Shown here in pieces: positions 32,368-39,328 of a DNA stretch of 39,328 nt. Source of the DNA: Prevotella sp. (GTDB lineage: Bacteria > Bacteroidota > Bacteroidia > Bacteroidales > Bacteroidaceae). The stretch lies in NCBI GenBank assembly GCA_017619275.1, contig JAFZSR010000050.1, forward strand, positions 1 to 39,328, in the 5' to 3' direction. Position 1 is the stretch's first letter; each line of letters starts with the position of its first letter. The notes under the pieces are model-generated. The model saw only the letters and a list, made by a program, of their open reading frames with translations. It made no database searches and had not been told where the DNA came from. A program made the position numbers and the translations under genes.

Positions 32368-32823
32368 ATGCAACAAACCATTTTAGCTATCGCCGGCAAG
32401 CCCGGCCTCTACAAACTCGTTTCGCGTGGTAAGAACAACCTCATCGTCGAGGCTCTCGACGCCACCCATAAGCGCATGCCCGCATTTGGCACCGACCGCA
32501 TCACCTCGCTGGCCGACATCGCCATGTTCACCGAAGCCGACGACGTGCCCCTGATGGACATTCTTGAAAGCCTGAAAAACATCGAGGAGGGCAAACGCAC
32601 CACGCTCGACCCCAAGAATGCCAGCGGCGACGAGCTGCGCGAGCTTTTTGCACGCGTGCTGCCCAACTACGACCGTGAGCGCGTCCACACCAGCGACATC
32701 AAGAAGCTGCTGCAATGGTACAACATATTGGTCGACGCCGGCATCACCGACTTCAAGGAAGAGATGAAACCCACCGAGGGCGACAACATCGACGACCGCC
32801 AAGAGCCCAAGGCCGAAGAGTAG
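32368..32823 (+). CDS. DUF5606 domain protein
   Basis: A 151-aa soluble protein conserved in Bacteroidetes with no known biochemical role. Start MQQTILAIAGKPGLYKLVSRGKNNLIVEAL, then RITSLADIAMFTEADDVPLMDILE and a helical DELRELFARVLPNYDRERVHTSDIKKLLQWYNIL, ending in an acidic EEMKPTEGDN tail. It is the last gene of the nusB cluster, with a terminator-like hairpin about 45 bp downstream. Confidence 0.9.
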   Translation: MQQTILAIAGKPGLYKLVSRGKNNLIVEALDATHKRMPAFGTDRITSLADIAMFTEADDVPLMDILESLKNIEEGKRTTLDPKNASGDELRELFARVLPNYDRERVHTSDIKKLLQWYNILVDAGITDFKEEMKPTEGDNIDDRQEPKAEE

Positions 32824-32865
32824 AAAAACCGCGTAGCAAAGGCAGATATTAAGCGCCAAAATTTT

Positions 32866-32924
32866 GGTAACGACTTTTTTCAAAACGGTAACGATTTTTT
32901 GAAAAAAGTCGTTACCGTTTTTTT
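32866..32924 (+). terminator. Terminator-like hairpin in A+T-rich modular repeat, copy 2
   Basis: GGTAACGACTTTTTTC (32866-32881) pairs perfectly with 32901-32916, and a second left arm CGGTAACGATTTTTT (32886-32900) can pair with the same right arm. A T7 run follows (32918-32924). It fits a terminator for the nusB cluster with two competing stems. The GGTAACGACTTTTTT module recurs near 14860 on the opposite strand. Confidence 0.7.
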
Positions 32925-33000
32925 GTGCCTCAAAACTGGCCGAAAATCTAATAATGCTTAAAAAAAAGCAAGCAGTGTCCTTTATAATAATAAATATGTG

Positions 33001-33008
33001 TACCTTTG
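33001..33008 (+). promoter_or_regulatory. -7 box for the OmpA/TPR lipoprotein
   Basis: TACCTTTG, 41 nt before ATG 33050. It lies inside the open frame that begins at 32954, which rules out that longer start. Confidence 0.75.
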
Positions 33009-33049
33009 CACAAAATATCTATCCAAAAACTTCAAAAACAAAGAAAAAA

Positions 33050-34726
33050 ATGAAGAAATCACAAGTACTTGTACTGTCGGCTGCCGCTGCGCTGCTGACA
33101 TCGTGCTCGGGAAAGCTGGGAGAGCTCTCAGCCGACAACTTTACTGTTACCCCCAACCCCTTAGAGTGCCAGACCGGACAGGTGGCCGCCACCATCAACG
33201 GTGCATTCCCTGAGAAATATATGAAGAAGAAGGCCGTCGTCACCGTGACGCCCGAGCTGCGCTTCGCCGGACAGGCCGTGAAAGGCCAGCCCGCCACCTT
33301 CCAGGGCGAGAAGGTACAGGGCAACGACCAGACCATCTCCTACCTGGTGGGAGGTCGCTATGCCATGAAGACCAATTTCAACTATCAGCCTGAGATGGCA
33401 CAAAGCGAGCTCTACCTCACCTTCGACGCTCGCGTGGGCAAGAAGCAGGTCGAAGTGCCCGCTGTGAAGGTGGCCGACGGCGTGCTGGCCACTAGCCAGC
33501 TCTACAAGCAAACCATCACCACGGCTAAGCCCGCCCTGGCTGTCGACGGATTCCAGCGCGTCATCAACCAGAAGCAGGAGGCCAACGTGAAGTTCCTCAT
33601 CAACCAGGCCAACCTGCGCCGCACGGAGCTGCAAAACAACTCGGTGCAGGAGTTCGTGCGCCTGATTGGCGAGATTGCCAAGGACCAGGAGAACCTGAAC
33701 CTCGAAAACATCGAGGTGTCGGCATACGCATCGCCCGACGGTGGCTACAAAATCAACGAGCGCCTGGCTGGCAAGCGCCAGGACGTGGCTGCCGACTACG
33801 TGAAAAAGGAGATGAAGAAGGCCAACCTGAACGCCAACCTCGACACCAAGTACACCGCCGAGGACTGGGAGGGATTCCAGGAGCTGGTGCGCGCCTCGAA
33901 CATCCAGGACAAGGACGTCATCCTGCGCGTGCTCTCCATGTATCAGGACCCCGAAGAGCGTGAGCAGCAAATCAAGAACATCAGCAGCGCCTTCCGCGAG
34001 CTGGCCGACGGCATCCTGCCCCAGCTGCGCCGCGCCCGCATGACCATCAACTACGACGTGGTGGGCCGCGACGACCAGCAGATCAAGGACCAGCTGCAGA
34101 GCGACGCCACCCAGCTCAGCCTTGAGGAACTGCTCTATGCCGGCACACTCTACGGCAACGACCAGGACAAGATTGAGAACGCCTACAAGAAGGCTGCCGA
34201 GCTCTATCCCAACGATGCTCGCGCTTTCAACAACGTGGCTATGATTGAATATGCCAAGGGCAACTACGCCGAAGCCGCCAACTGGTTGCAGAAGGCCGCC
34301 CGCACTGGCAAGACACTGCCCGAGACAAGCGCCAACCTGGGTCTGATTGCACTGCAGCAGGGCAACATCGACCAGGCCGAGCAACTCATCGCCAGAGCAA
34401 CAGGCGCCAACGGCCTGAACGAGGTGCTGGGTAACCTGCACCTGGCACAGGGCAAGTATGCACAGGCCGAGCAGGACTTTGGCAAGCTGGCCACCAATAG
34501 CGCCGCTCTTGCACAGCTGCTCAACAAGAACTACCAGGCTGCCGCTCAGACGCTGAACAACGTGAAGAACGCCGACGCCATGACCGACTATTTGAAGGCC
34601 ATCGTCAGCGCACGCACTGGCAACAACACTGCCGCCGCTCAGGCACTGGCAGCCGCCGTGGCAAAGGATCCCTCGCTGGCTACCCGCGCCGCCAAGGATT
34701 TGGAGCTGCTGAACGTGAGCAAGTAA
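33050..34726 (+). CDS. OmpA-like/TPR lipoprotein
   Basis: A 558-aa lipoprotein (MKKSQVLVLSAAAALLTSCSG, lipid Cys about residue 19). The first 150 residues are beta-rich (VAATINGAFPEKYMKKKAVV; ATFQGEKVQGNDQTI). About 190-330 contains an OmpA-C-like segment with IEVSAYASPDGGYKINERLAGKR, the pattern used for peptidoglycan contact in OmpA-type proteins. The C-terminal third is TPR repeats (NDARAFNNVAMIEYAKGNYAEAANW; YQAAAQTLNNVKN). Proteins of this build are abundant envelope proteins in Bacteroidales; the precise role is unknown. ATG 33050 is preceded by an A-rich stretch and a -7 box. The next gene is 45 bp downstream. Confidence 0.8.
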   Translation: MKKSQVLVLSAAAALLTSCSGKLGELSADNFTVTPNPLECQTGQVAATINGAFPEKYMKKKAVVTVTPELRFAGQAVKGQPATFQGEKVQGNDQTISYLVGGRYAMKTNFNYQPEMAQSELYLTFDARVGKKQVEVPAVKVADGVLATSQLYKQTITTAKPALAVDGFQRVINQKQEANVKFLINQANLRRTELQNNSVQEFVRLIGEIAKDQENLNLENIEVSAYASPDGGYKINERLAGKRQDVAADYVKKEMKKANLNANLDTKYTAEDWEGFQELVRASNIQDKDVILRVLSMYQDPEEREQQIKNISSAFRELADGILPQLRRARMTINYDVVGRDDQQIKDQLQSDATQLSLEELLYAGTLYGNDQDKIENAYKKAAELYPNDARAFNNVAMIEYAKGNYAEAANWLQKAARTGKTLPETSANLGLIALQQGNIDQAEQLIARATGANGLNEVLGNLHLAQGKYAQAEQDFGKLATNSAALAQLLNKNYQAAAQTLNNVKNADAMTDYLKAIVSARTGNNTAAAQALAAAVAKDPSLATRAAKDLELLNVSK

Positions 34727-34771
34727 CACTTGGCTTCACAAACCGTACATTGAGGTAAAAAGCTGAAAACA

Positions 34772-35791
34772 ATGAGGCACGACACAGAATCACACATCAA
34801 ATTCGTTGTTTTCTGGCTTTTTACCTCTTTCCTTTTTTCTGCCTGCGGCCGCCACGACGGACGTTTCCGCTTGGAGGGCCATTTCAAGAACCTGAACCAA
34901 GGAGAATTCTACCTCTACAACCTGGAACAAGGCACCAAGGACACCATCGCCGTCAGCGATGGCAGCTTCGTCTATGAGCGACTGGTGCGCGACACGCTCT
35001 CGCTCGTGATGCTCTTCCCCAACTATTCCGAGCTGCCCGTCTTCGCAATGCCCAACACCAGCGTGAAGATGGAAGGCGACGCCACCCATCTGCGCGAGAC
35101 CACCATCACAGGATCGGAAGACAACGACATGCTGACCTCCTTCCGCATGAAGACGGCCGACATGGTGCCGCCCGACGTGCAGAAAGAGGCTCGCACCTTT
35201 ATCGAAGAGCATCCGGCATCCATCGTCAGCGTCTACCTGCTACGCCGCTATTTCCTGCAGGACGCCGAACCCGACTACGCCCTCATCATGCGAATGGCCA
35301 CCGCCATGCATCAGGCGCAACCGCAGAACCAGCCCCTTGCGCGCCTGCATTTAATGCTGAAGCAACTGGAAAACTGCAGCAACAAAGGTCCCCTACCCTC
35401 GTTCCAGGCCATCAGCACCAAGGGCGACACCATCAACAACAGCACGCTAAAGAAAAAGCAGGCCAACGTCATTGTGACGTGGGCCATGTGGAGCTACGAC
35501 TCGCAAAACACTTTGCGCCAACTGAAAAGCATCGCCAAGGACCATCCTCAGCTGGGCTTGATGAGCATCTGCCTCGACGCCAGCCCTGCTGAAGGACTGA
35601 AAATGATTGAACGCGACAGCATCCCTGGACCCGTCGTCTGCGACAGCATGCTCTGGCAGTCGCCCCTGCTCAGCCAGCTGGGCATCGCCACCCTGCCAGC
35701 CAACATCCTCATCGACCGACAGGGTAACATCGTGGCCCGCAACATTAGCGACCGCATGCTGAAGGAAGAGATAGAAAAGCTGCTGCAATGA
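34772..35791 (+). CDS. DUF4369/thioredoxin-fold lipoprotein lacking the CxxC motif
   Basis: A 339-aa lipoprotein (lipobox FLFSAC, Cys25). The N-terminal domain (about 30-115) resembles DUF4369 (RFRLEGHFKNLNQGEFYLYN; KDTIAVSDGSFVYE). The C-terminal about 130 residues have the TlpA/ResA thioredoxin order: NVIVTWAMWSYDSQNTLRQL, then a cis-Pro region IATLPANILIDRQGNIVARN. Where TlpA has WCxxC, this protein has Trp240-Ser-Tyr-Asp-Ser244, so both redox cysteines are replaced by Ser. Thiol-disulfide exchange is therefore unlikely. It overlaps the next gene by 4 bp. Confidence 0.82.
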   Translation: MRHDTESHIKFVVFWLFTSFLFSACGRHDGRFRLEGHFKNLNQGEFYLYNLEQGTKDTIAVSDGSFVYERLVRDTLSLVMLFPNYSELPVFAMPNTSVKMEGDATHLRETTITGSEDNDMLTSFRMKTADMVPPDVQKEARTFIEEHPASIVSVYLLRRYFLQDAEPDYALIMRMATAMHQAQPQNQPLARLHLMLKQLENCSNKGPLPSFQAISTKGDTINNSTLKKKQANVIVTWAMWSYDSQNTLRQLKSIAKDHPQLGLMSICLDASPAEGLKMIERDSIPGPVVCDSMLWQSPLLSQLGIATLPANILIDRQGNIVARNISDRMLKEEIEKLLQ

Positions 35792-36258
35792 GCAATCCCT
35801 TCAAGCTGCTTTGGCTGATGCTCACCGCACGGCGCCCCAGCCGCATCGCCGAGATGCCCGTCTTGAAAGAAACCTTCTGGCTGGGTAAAGGTTATGAAGC
35901 ACTTACCTTTTTCGGACACATCGTAGTGCATTCGCAGGAAGAAGCGGATGCGCTGAACCAACGTCCGTTGATACACAGCAGCCTGAAACGCCACGAAACC
36001 ATCCACCTGCGCCAGGCACAGGCCACGCACAACTCCTGGCTCTGCTTCTACATATTATATATATGGTATTATCTGCGCGCGCTGCCGCAGAACCGCCACA
36101 TGCACAATGCCGCCTACTATCTCAACCCCTTCGAGATGGAGGCCTACGAACACATGTACGACCCCGACTACTTGGAGCGCTGCGCCAACGGTGCCCAGGG
36201 ATGGCGACGCTATGCCAAAATGAAGCCCAGTGAGCGCAGGAAGATTACAAAAAGTTGA
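35788..36258 (+). CDS. Small membrane-associated protein with HExxH motif
   Basis: A 156-aa protein of unknown function. It has LKRHETIHLRQAQ (HExxH, His69-Glu70...His73), a hydrophobic segment right after it (WLCFYILYIWYYL, about 84-96) and NPFEMEAYEH (113-122), which could supply a third metal ligand. This is the layout of minimal zinc-metallopeptidase-like proteins (HExxH plus downstream Glu). The ATG overlaps the stop of the thioredoxin-fold lipoprotein (ATGA), indicating co-translation. Peptidase activity is an inference from motif only. Confidence 0.7.
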   Translation: MSNPFKLLWLMLTARRPSRIAEMPVLKETFWLGKGYEALTFFGHIVVHSQEEADALNQRPLIHSSLKRHETIHLRQAQATHNSWLCFYILYIWYYLRALPQNRHMHNAAYYLNPFEMEAYEHMYDPDYLERCANGAQGWRRYAKMKPSERRKITKS

Positions 36259-36316
36259 TTGAAATCATTTATTTGCGACAAAAAGATAGTTTTTCTGAAA
36301 ATTTTTGGATAAATTG

Positions 36317-36347
36317 TTGCAGATTCCAATATTTTGCTTTACCTTTG
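36317..36347 (+). promoter_or_regulatory. Promoter for gdhA
   Basis: TTGC (-33, 36317-36320), 19-nt spacer, TACCTTTG (-7, 36340-36347), about 60 nt before the gdhA ATG. Good match to the Bacteroidetes consensus. Confidence 0.75.
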
Positions 36348-36407
36348 CAACCGCTAAAACGAAAACAACACAATTCTCATTATAGTTCAACGTAAAGTAA
36401 AAAGATT

Positions 36408-37745
36408 ATGAATGCAGCACAAGTAGTTGAGATGCTCAAGCAGCGTTTCCCCAACGAGCCGGAGTACATCCAGGCCGTGAGTCAGGTTCTTCCAACCATC
36501 GAGGAGGAGTACAACAAGCACCCGGAGTTCGAGAAGTCGAACCTCATCGAGCGCCTGTGCATTCCCGACAGAGTATTGGAGTTCCGCGTCACCTGGGTCG
36601 ACGACAAAGGCCAGGTGCAGACCAACATGGGCTACCGCATCCAGCACAACAACGCCATCGGCCCCTACAAGGGAGGATTGCGCTACCACAAGTCGGTTAA
36701 CCTGGGCATCCTGAAGTTCCTCGCCTTCGAGCAGACGTTTAAGAACTCGCTCACCACACTGCCCATGGGCGGTGCCAAGGGCGGCTCCGACTTCTCGCCC
36801 CGTGGCAAGAGCGATGCCGAGGTGATGCGTTTCTGCCAGGCATTCATGAACGAGCTGTATCGCGTGATTGGTCCCGATGAGGACGTGCCCGCTGGCGACA
36901 TCGGCGTAGGCGGCCGCGAGGTAGGCTACCTCTTCGGACAGTATAAGAAGCTCACTCACCAGTTCCAGGGCGTGCTCACCGGTAAGGGAATCCCCTTCGG
37001 CGGCTCACTCATCCGTCCCGAGGCAACGGGCTACGGCACCGTCTACTTCCTCACCTCCATGCTCGCCACCCGCGGCATTGAGCTGGCTGGCAAGAGCGTG
37101 CTCATCAGCGGCGCCGGCAACGTGGCTCAGTATGCTGCCGAGAAGTGCCTGCAGCTGGGTGCCAAGGTGCTCACCATGAGCGACTCTGATGGCTACATCT
37201 ACGATCCCGATGGCATCGACCGCGAGAAGCTCGACTATATCATGGAGCTGAAGAACATCGAGCGCGGACGCATCAAGGAGTATGTGGAAGAGTATCCCAC
37301 TGCTGTTTATCACGCCAATATGCGCCCCTGGTACGAGAAGGCCGACATCGCCCTGCCTTGCGCTACGCAGAACGAAATCAACGGCGACGAGGCTGCCGCA
37401 CTGGTGAAGAATGGCGTTATCGCCGTGGCCGAGGGTGCCAACATGCCTTCGCTGCCCGAAGCCATCAAGATCTTCCAGGATGCCAAGATTCTCTACTCAC
37501 CGGGCAAGGCCAGCAACGCCGGTGGTGTGTCGGTATCTGGTTTGGAGATGTCGCAGAACAGCGAGCGCCTCAGCTGGACCGCCAAGGAGGTGGACGACTA
37601 CCTGAAGCGCATCATGAACGACATCCACGAGAACTGCGTGAAGTATGGCACACAGCCCGACGGCTACATCAACTACGTGAAGGGCGCCAACGTCGCCGGC
37701 TTCATGAAGGTGGCCAAGGCCATGATGGCACAGGGACTGGTATAA
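36408..37745 (+). CDS. gdhA: Glutamate dehydrogenase (NADP-type)
   Basis: A 445-aa hexameric-type enzyme interconverting glutamate and 2-oxoglutarate plus ammonia. Seen: substrate-binding YRIQHNNAIGPYKGGLRYH (about 77-95), catalytic-Lys block LPMGGAKGGSDFSP (about 119-132), PAGDIGVGGREVGYLFG (about 165-181), Rossmann dinucleotide loop SGAGNVAQYAAEK, and C-terminal SNAGGVSVSGLEMSQN. The length and sequence fit the short bacterial NADP-dependent class used for ammonia assimilation. It is monocistronic, with its own promoter and a strong terminator. Confidence 0.96.
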   Translation: MNAAQVVEMLKQRFPNEPEYIQAVSQVLPTIEEEYNKHPEFEKSNLIERLCIPDRVLEFRVTWVDDKGQVQTNMGYRIQHNNAIGPYKGGLRYHKSVNLGILKFLAFEQTFKNSLTTLPMGGAKGGSDFSPRGKSDAEVMRFCQAFMNELYRVIGPDEDVPAGDIGVGGREVGYLFGQYKKLTHQFQGVLTGKGIPFGGSLIRPEATGYGTVYFLTSMLATRGIELAGKSVLISGAGNVAQYAAEKCLQLGAKVLTMSDSDGYIYDPDGIDREKLDYIMELKNIERGRIKEYVEEYPTAVYHANMRPWYEKADIALPCATQNEINGDEAAALVKNGVIAVAEGANMPSLPEAIKIFQDAKILYSPGKASNAGGVSVSGLEMSQNSERLSWTAKEVDDYLKRIMNDIHENCVKYGTQPDGYINYVKGANVAGFMKVAKAMMAQGLV

Positions 37746-37768
37746 GCATCCCAAATCATCAACTATAT

Positions 37769-37803
37769 GGCGTTGACTTTCCCCAAAGTCAACGCCTTTT
37801 TTT
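37769..37803 (+). terminator. Rho-independent terminator of gdhA
   Basis: A perfect 12-bp stem GGCGTTGACTTT (37769-37780) with AAAGTCAACGCC (37785-37796), a CCCC loop and T7 (37797-37803). Confidence 0.95.
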
Positions 37804-37813
37804 GAACTATATA

Positions 37814-37844
37814 GGCTAGAGGCTAGCCAGGCTAGATAGGCTAG
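37814..37844. repeat. GGCTAG short repeats
   Basis: GGCTAG occurs at 37814, 37821, 37830 and 37839, with ATAGGCTAGA flanking both ends. It lies right after the gdhA terminator. No gene seen between 37746 and 38075. Confidence 0.8.
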
Positions 37845-37923
37845 AAAGAGGGCTGCCCCCACAAGGTTACTGGGCCCACTCAAATCGGCCTTCTAGATAA
37901 CGGTGCCGACCTTCCGAAAAAAA

Positions 37924-37980
37924 GTTGACGAGATTTTTGAAAAAGGTAACGCTTTTTTAAAAATTCTCATACGAGATTTT
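37924..37980. repeat. A+T-rich modular repeat, copy 3
   Basis: Contains TTGACGAGATTTTTGAAAAA, GGTAACGCTTTTTT and a second ACGAGATTTT. These modules match copies at 14818-14890 and 32866-32924. It is intergenic between gdhA and rplI. Confidence 0.55.
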
Positions 37981-38013
37981 TTTGCCCCTTGCCACGGCCC
38001 AAAATTGGGGCCT

Positions 38014-38051
38014 AAAAAAATCCCAGCCACTCGGTGAGAGCGGCTGGGATT
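38014..38051 (-). terminator. Terminator of the rpsF-rpsR-rplI operon
   Basis: On the minus strand AATCCCAGCC (38042-38051 complement) pairs with GGCTGGGATT (38019-38028 complement) and is followed by a run of T (plus-strand A-run 38014-38020). It lies 25 bp after the rplI stop. Confidence 0.9.
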
Positions 38052-38075
38052 GTGCTTGAAAAAAAGGGGGATGCC

Positions 38076-38633
38076 TTACTCTGCAGCGGGAGCCTCTTCG
38101 GCCTCAGCCACGGGAGCCTCCTCCTCAACGGGAGCCTCTTCAACAGCAGCGGGAACTTCCTCCACCACGGGAGCAACTTCCACCTCTTGCTGGTTCTCGG
38201 CAACGACTGTCACGGGAATCTCGGCAGTCACCTCCTTGTGGAAGTGCACCAGAGCCACATAGTCGCCCACCTTCTTGATGTCCTTCATTGTGATGATCTT
38301 GCGGTCGATGTCGTGACCCAGCTTCTTCAGCTCCTCGGCAACCATGGCAGCATTCACCGAGCCATAGAGCTGGCCTGTGATACCCACCTTGGCAGCGATG
38401 GTGAGAGCGACGCCCTCGAGAGCCTTGCCACGCTCCTCGGCAGCAGCCTTCTGAGCGGCGAGCTTATGAGCCTGCTGGCGCAGGTTCTCGGCCAACACCT
38501 TCTTTGCACTTTCGGAGGCAATGATGGCCTTTCCCTGAGGAATCAGGTAGTTGCGGCCATAGCCCGACTTCACGTTCACGATATCGTTCTTGAATCCCAG
38601 ACCGATAATGTCTTCTTTCAAAATCAATTCCAT
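38076..38633 (-). CDS. rplI: 50S ribosomal protein L9
   Basis: A 185-aa protein. The N-terminal domain MELILKEDIIGLGFKNDIVNVKSGYGRNYLIPQGKA (1-36) is the L9 signature, followed by the connecting helix (about 40-75) and the C-terminal rRNA-binding domain (GQLYGSVNAAMVAEEL... to about 148). A further about 35 residues are an acidic Glu/Ala/Pro repeat tail (APVVEEVPAAVEEAPVEEEA), longer than the usual about 150 residues. Third gene of the rpsF operon. Confidence 0.97.
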   Translation of the reverse strand: MELILKEDIIGLGFKNDIVNVKSGYGRNYLIPQGKAIIASESAKKVLAENLRQQAHKLAAQKAAAEERGKALEGVALTIAAKVGITGQLYGSVNAAMVAEELKKLGHDIDRKIITMKDIKKVGDYVALVHFHKEVTAEIPVTVVAENQQEVEVAPVVEEVPAAVEEAPVEEEAPVAEAEEAPAAE

Positions 38634-38655
38634 AGTCTTGCGTCCTCCTAAAGTT

Positions 38656-38922
38656 TTACTTCATCATGTCGGTTACGTAAGGCAGCAGTGCAATCTGGCG
38701 AGCACGCTTCACGGCCTGAGCCACGCGGCGCTGGAACTTCAGCGAAGTGCCGGTGATGCGGCGGGGCAGGATTTTACCCTGCTCGTTGAGGAACTTCTTC
38801 AGGAACTCGGGATCCTTGTAGTCAACATACTTGATGCCGAGCTTCTTGAAGCGGCAATACTTCTTCTTCTTCGTGTCGATGGAAGGAGCGGTGAGATAAC
38901 GGATTTCTGATTGTTCTGCCAT
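38656..38922 (-). CDS. rpsR: 30S ribosomal protein S18
   Basis: An 88-aa protein. [20 protein letters not shown] and the conserved [20 protein letters not shown] block identify S18, which pairs with S6 on the 30S platform. It lies 3 bp after rpsF and 22 bp before rplI. Confidence 0.97.
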   Translation of the reverse strand: MAEQSEIRYLTAPSIDTKKKKYCRFKKLGIKYVDYKDPEFLKKFLNEQGKILPRRITGTSLKFQRRVAQAVKRARQIALLPYVTDMMK

Positions 38923-38925
38923 GGT

Positions 38926-39273
38926 TTAAGCCTCCTCTACTTTAGTCTGATACTTCTTGCGGCGCTTCTCGGCATACTCGGCAGCAAACTTGTCGAGCTT
39001 CACAGTCTGGAAGCGAATCACCTTCTCGTCGCGACGGAAGGCGGTCTCAAGTGTCTTAATCACTTCTGGCTCGGCCTTGAACTCAAGCAGGAAATAGAAG
39101 CCAGAGTTCTTCTTCTCAATCTGGTAAGCCAGTTTCTTCAGTCCCCAGGCCTCTTCGTTCACAATCTCAGCGTTGCTGTCGGCAAGCACTTTCTTGAACT
39201 TTTCGACCGTTTCCTTTGTCTGATCGTCAGACAAAACGGGAGTCAAAATGAAAACGGTTTCGTACTGATTCAT
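38926..39273 (-). CDS. rpsF: 30S ribosomal protein S6
   Basis: A 115-aa protein: [18 protein letters not shown] at the start, [20 protein letters not shown] in the middle, ending in a Lys/Arg-rich tail ([15 protein letters not shown]). First gene of the rpsF-rpsR-rplI operon. The -7 box lies about 47 nt upstream, at the window edge. Confidence 0.97.
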   Translation of the reverse strand: MNQYETVFILTPVLSDDQTKETVEKFKKVLADSNAEIVNEEAWGLKKLAYQIEKKNSGFYFLLEFKAEPEVIKTLETAFRRDEKVIRFQTVKLDKFAAEYAEKRRKKYQTKVEEA

Positions 39274-39319
39274 ACGTTGTTTAATTGTTTATAAATGTTA
39301 TTTTTGCAAAATGCGGGTG

Positions 39320-39327
39320 CAAAGGTA
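39320..39327 (-). promoter_or_regulatory. -7 box for rpsF-rpsR-rplI
   Basis: TACCTTTG on the minus strand within GTACCTTTGCACCCGC (39313-39328). The -33 element would lie beyond the window end. Confidence 0.75.
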
Positions 39328-39328
39328 C

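Noticed and set aside
31449-32376. Long minus-strand open frames rich in [12 protein letters not shown]
   Set aside because: They arise because the GTGAGAR array has no stop on the minus strand; the rest is antisense to ybbR and coaE.
33161-34729. 522-aa minus-strand frame opposite the OmpA/TPR lipoprotein
   Set aside because: Antisense shadow with Leu/Val/Gly/His-rich composition; the sense gene has a promoter, lipobox and known domains.

Overview
The window is chromosomal DNA of a Bacteroidales bacterium, most likely Prevotellaceae (Prevotella sensu lato). The evidence is the Bacteroidetes -7 promoter element TAnnTTTG (usually TACCTTTG) ahead of most transcription units, a general lack of strong Shine-Dalgarno sequences, a PorW/SprE-like type IX secretion lipoprotein, DUF4465, DUF5107, DUF5606 and DUF4369 proteins, a Bacteroidetes-type long NusB, and a BtuB/BtuG cobalamin locus. 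Coding DNA is G+C rich and intergenic DNA is A+T rich. No rRNA, tRNA, IS transposase, prophage or CRISPR array was recognised.

Layout. (1) 1-446: gene-free, with degenerate repeats. (2) 447-3404: PorW/SprE-like TPR lipoprotein. (3) 13102-3508, minus strand: a glycogen/alpha-glucan operon in the order amylo-alpha-1,6-glucosidase, GT4 glycogen synthase, GH57 amylase-like protein (both catalytic residues apparently replaced), MFS sugar porter, DUF5107-TPR protein. It is driven by a canonical promoter at 13163-13193. (4) 14532-13294, minus: a VWA-domain lipoprotein. (5) 15023-23151, plus: a cobalamin-uptake operon made of a B12 riboswitch, btuB, btuG, two secreted accessory proteins with T9SS-like tails, btuF and btuC. 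There is no btuD ATPase. (6) 24139-23174, minus: diacylglycerol-kinase-family lipid kinase. (7) 24487-25692, plus: a small dockerin protein, then a putative antitoxin and a broken PIN toxin. (8) 29158-25873, minus: rplY, pth, an S4 RNA-binding protein, a lipoprotein and queF. (9) 29364-32823, plus: nusB, yajC, ybbR-like, coaE, DUF5606. (10) 33050-36258, plus: an OmpA/TPR lipoprotein, a DUF4369/thioredoxin-fold lipoprotein lacking CxxC, and a small HExxH protein. (11) 36408-37745: NADP-type glutamate dehydrogenase with promoter and terminator. (12) 39273-38076, minus: rpsF-rpsR-rplI.

The gene content is mostly conserved Bacteroidales core and nutrient uptake. The least explained material lies between genes. 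One family consists of G+C-rich nested palindromes (3411-3543, 10969-11123, 13229-13274, 14621-14766, and a decayed copy at 173-380). One of these has perfect 45-bp arms and supplies the stop codon of its neighbour; another has 23-bp terminal inverted repeats like a MITE. A second A+T-rich modular family (14818-14890, 32866-32924, 37924-37980) shares GGTAACGACTTTTTT and TTGACGAGATTTTT modules. Short tandem repeats also sit at several gene junctions. I saw no clear new multi-gene system. The best candidates for follow-up are the pseudo-enzyme GH57 in the glycogen operon, the btuD-less B12 locus with T9SS-type tails, and the palindromic element family.
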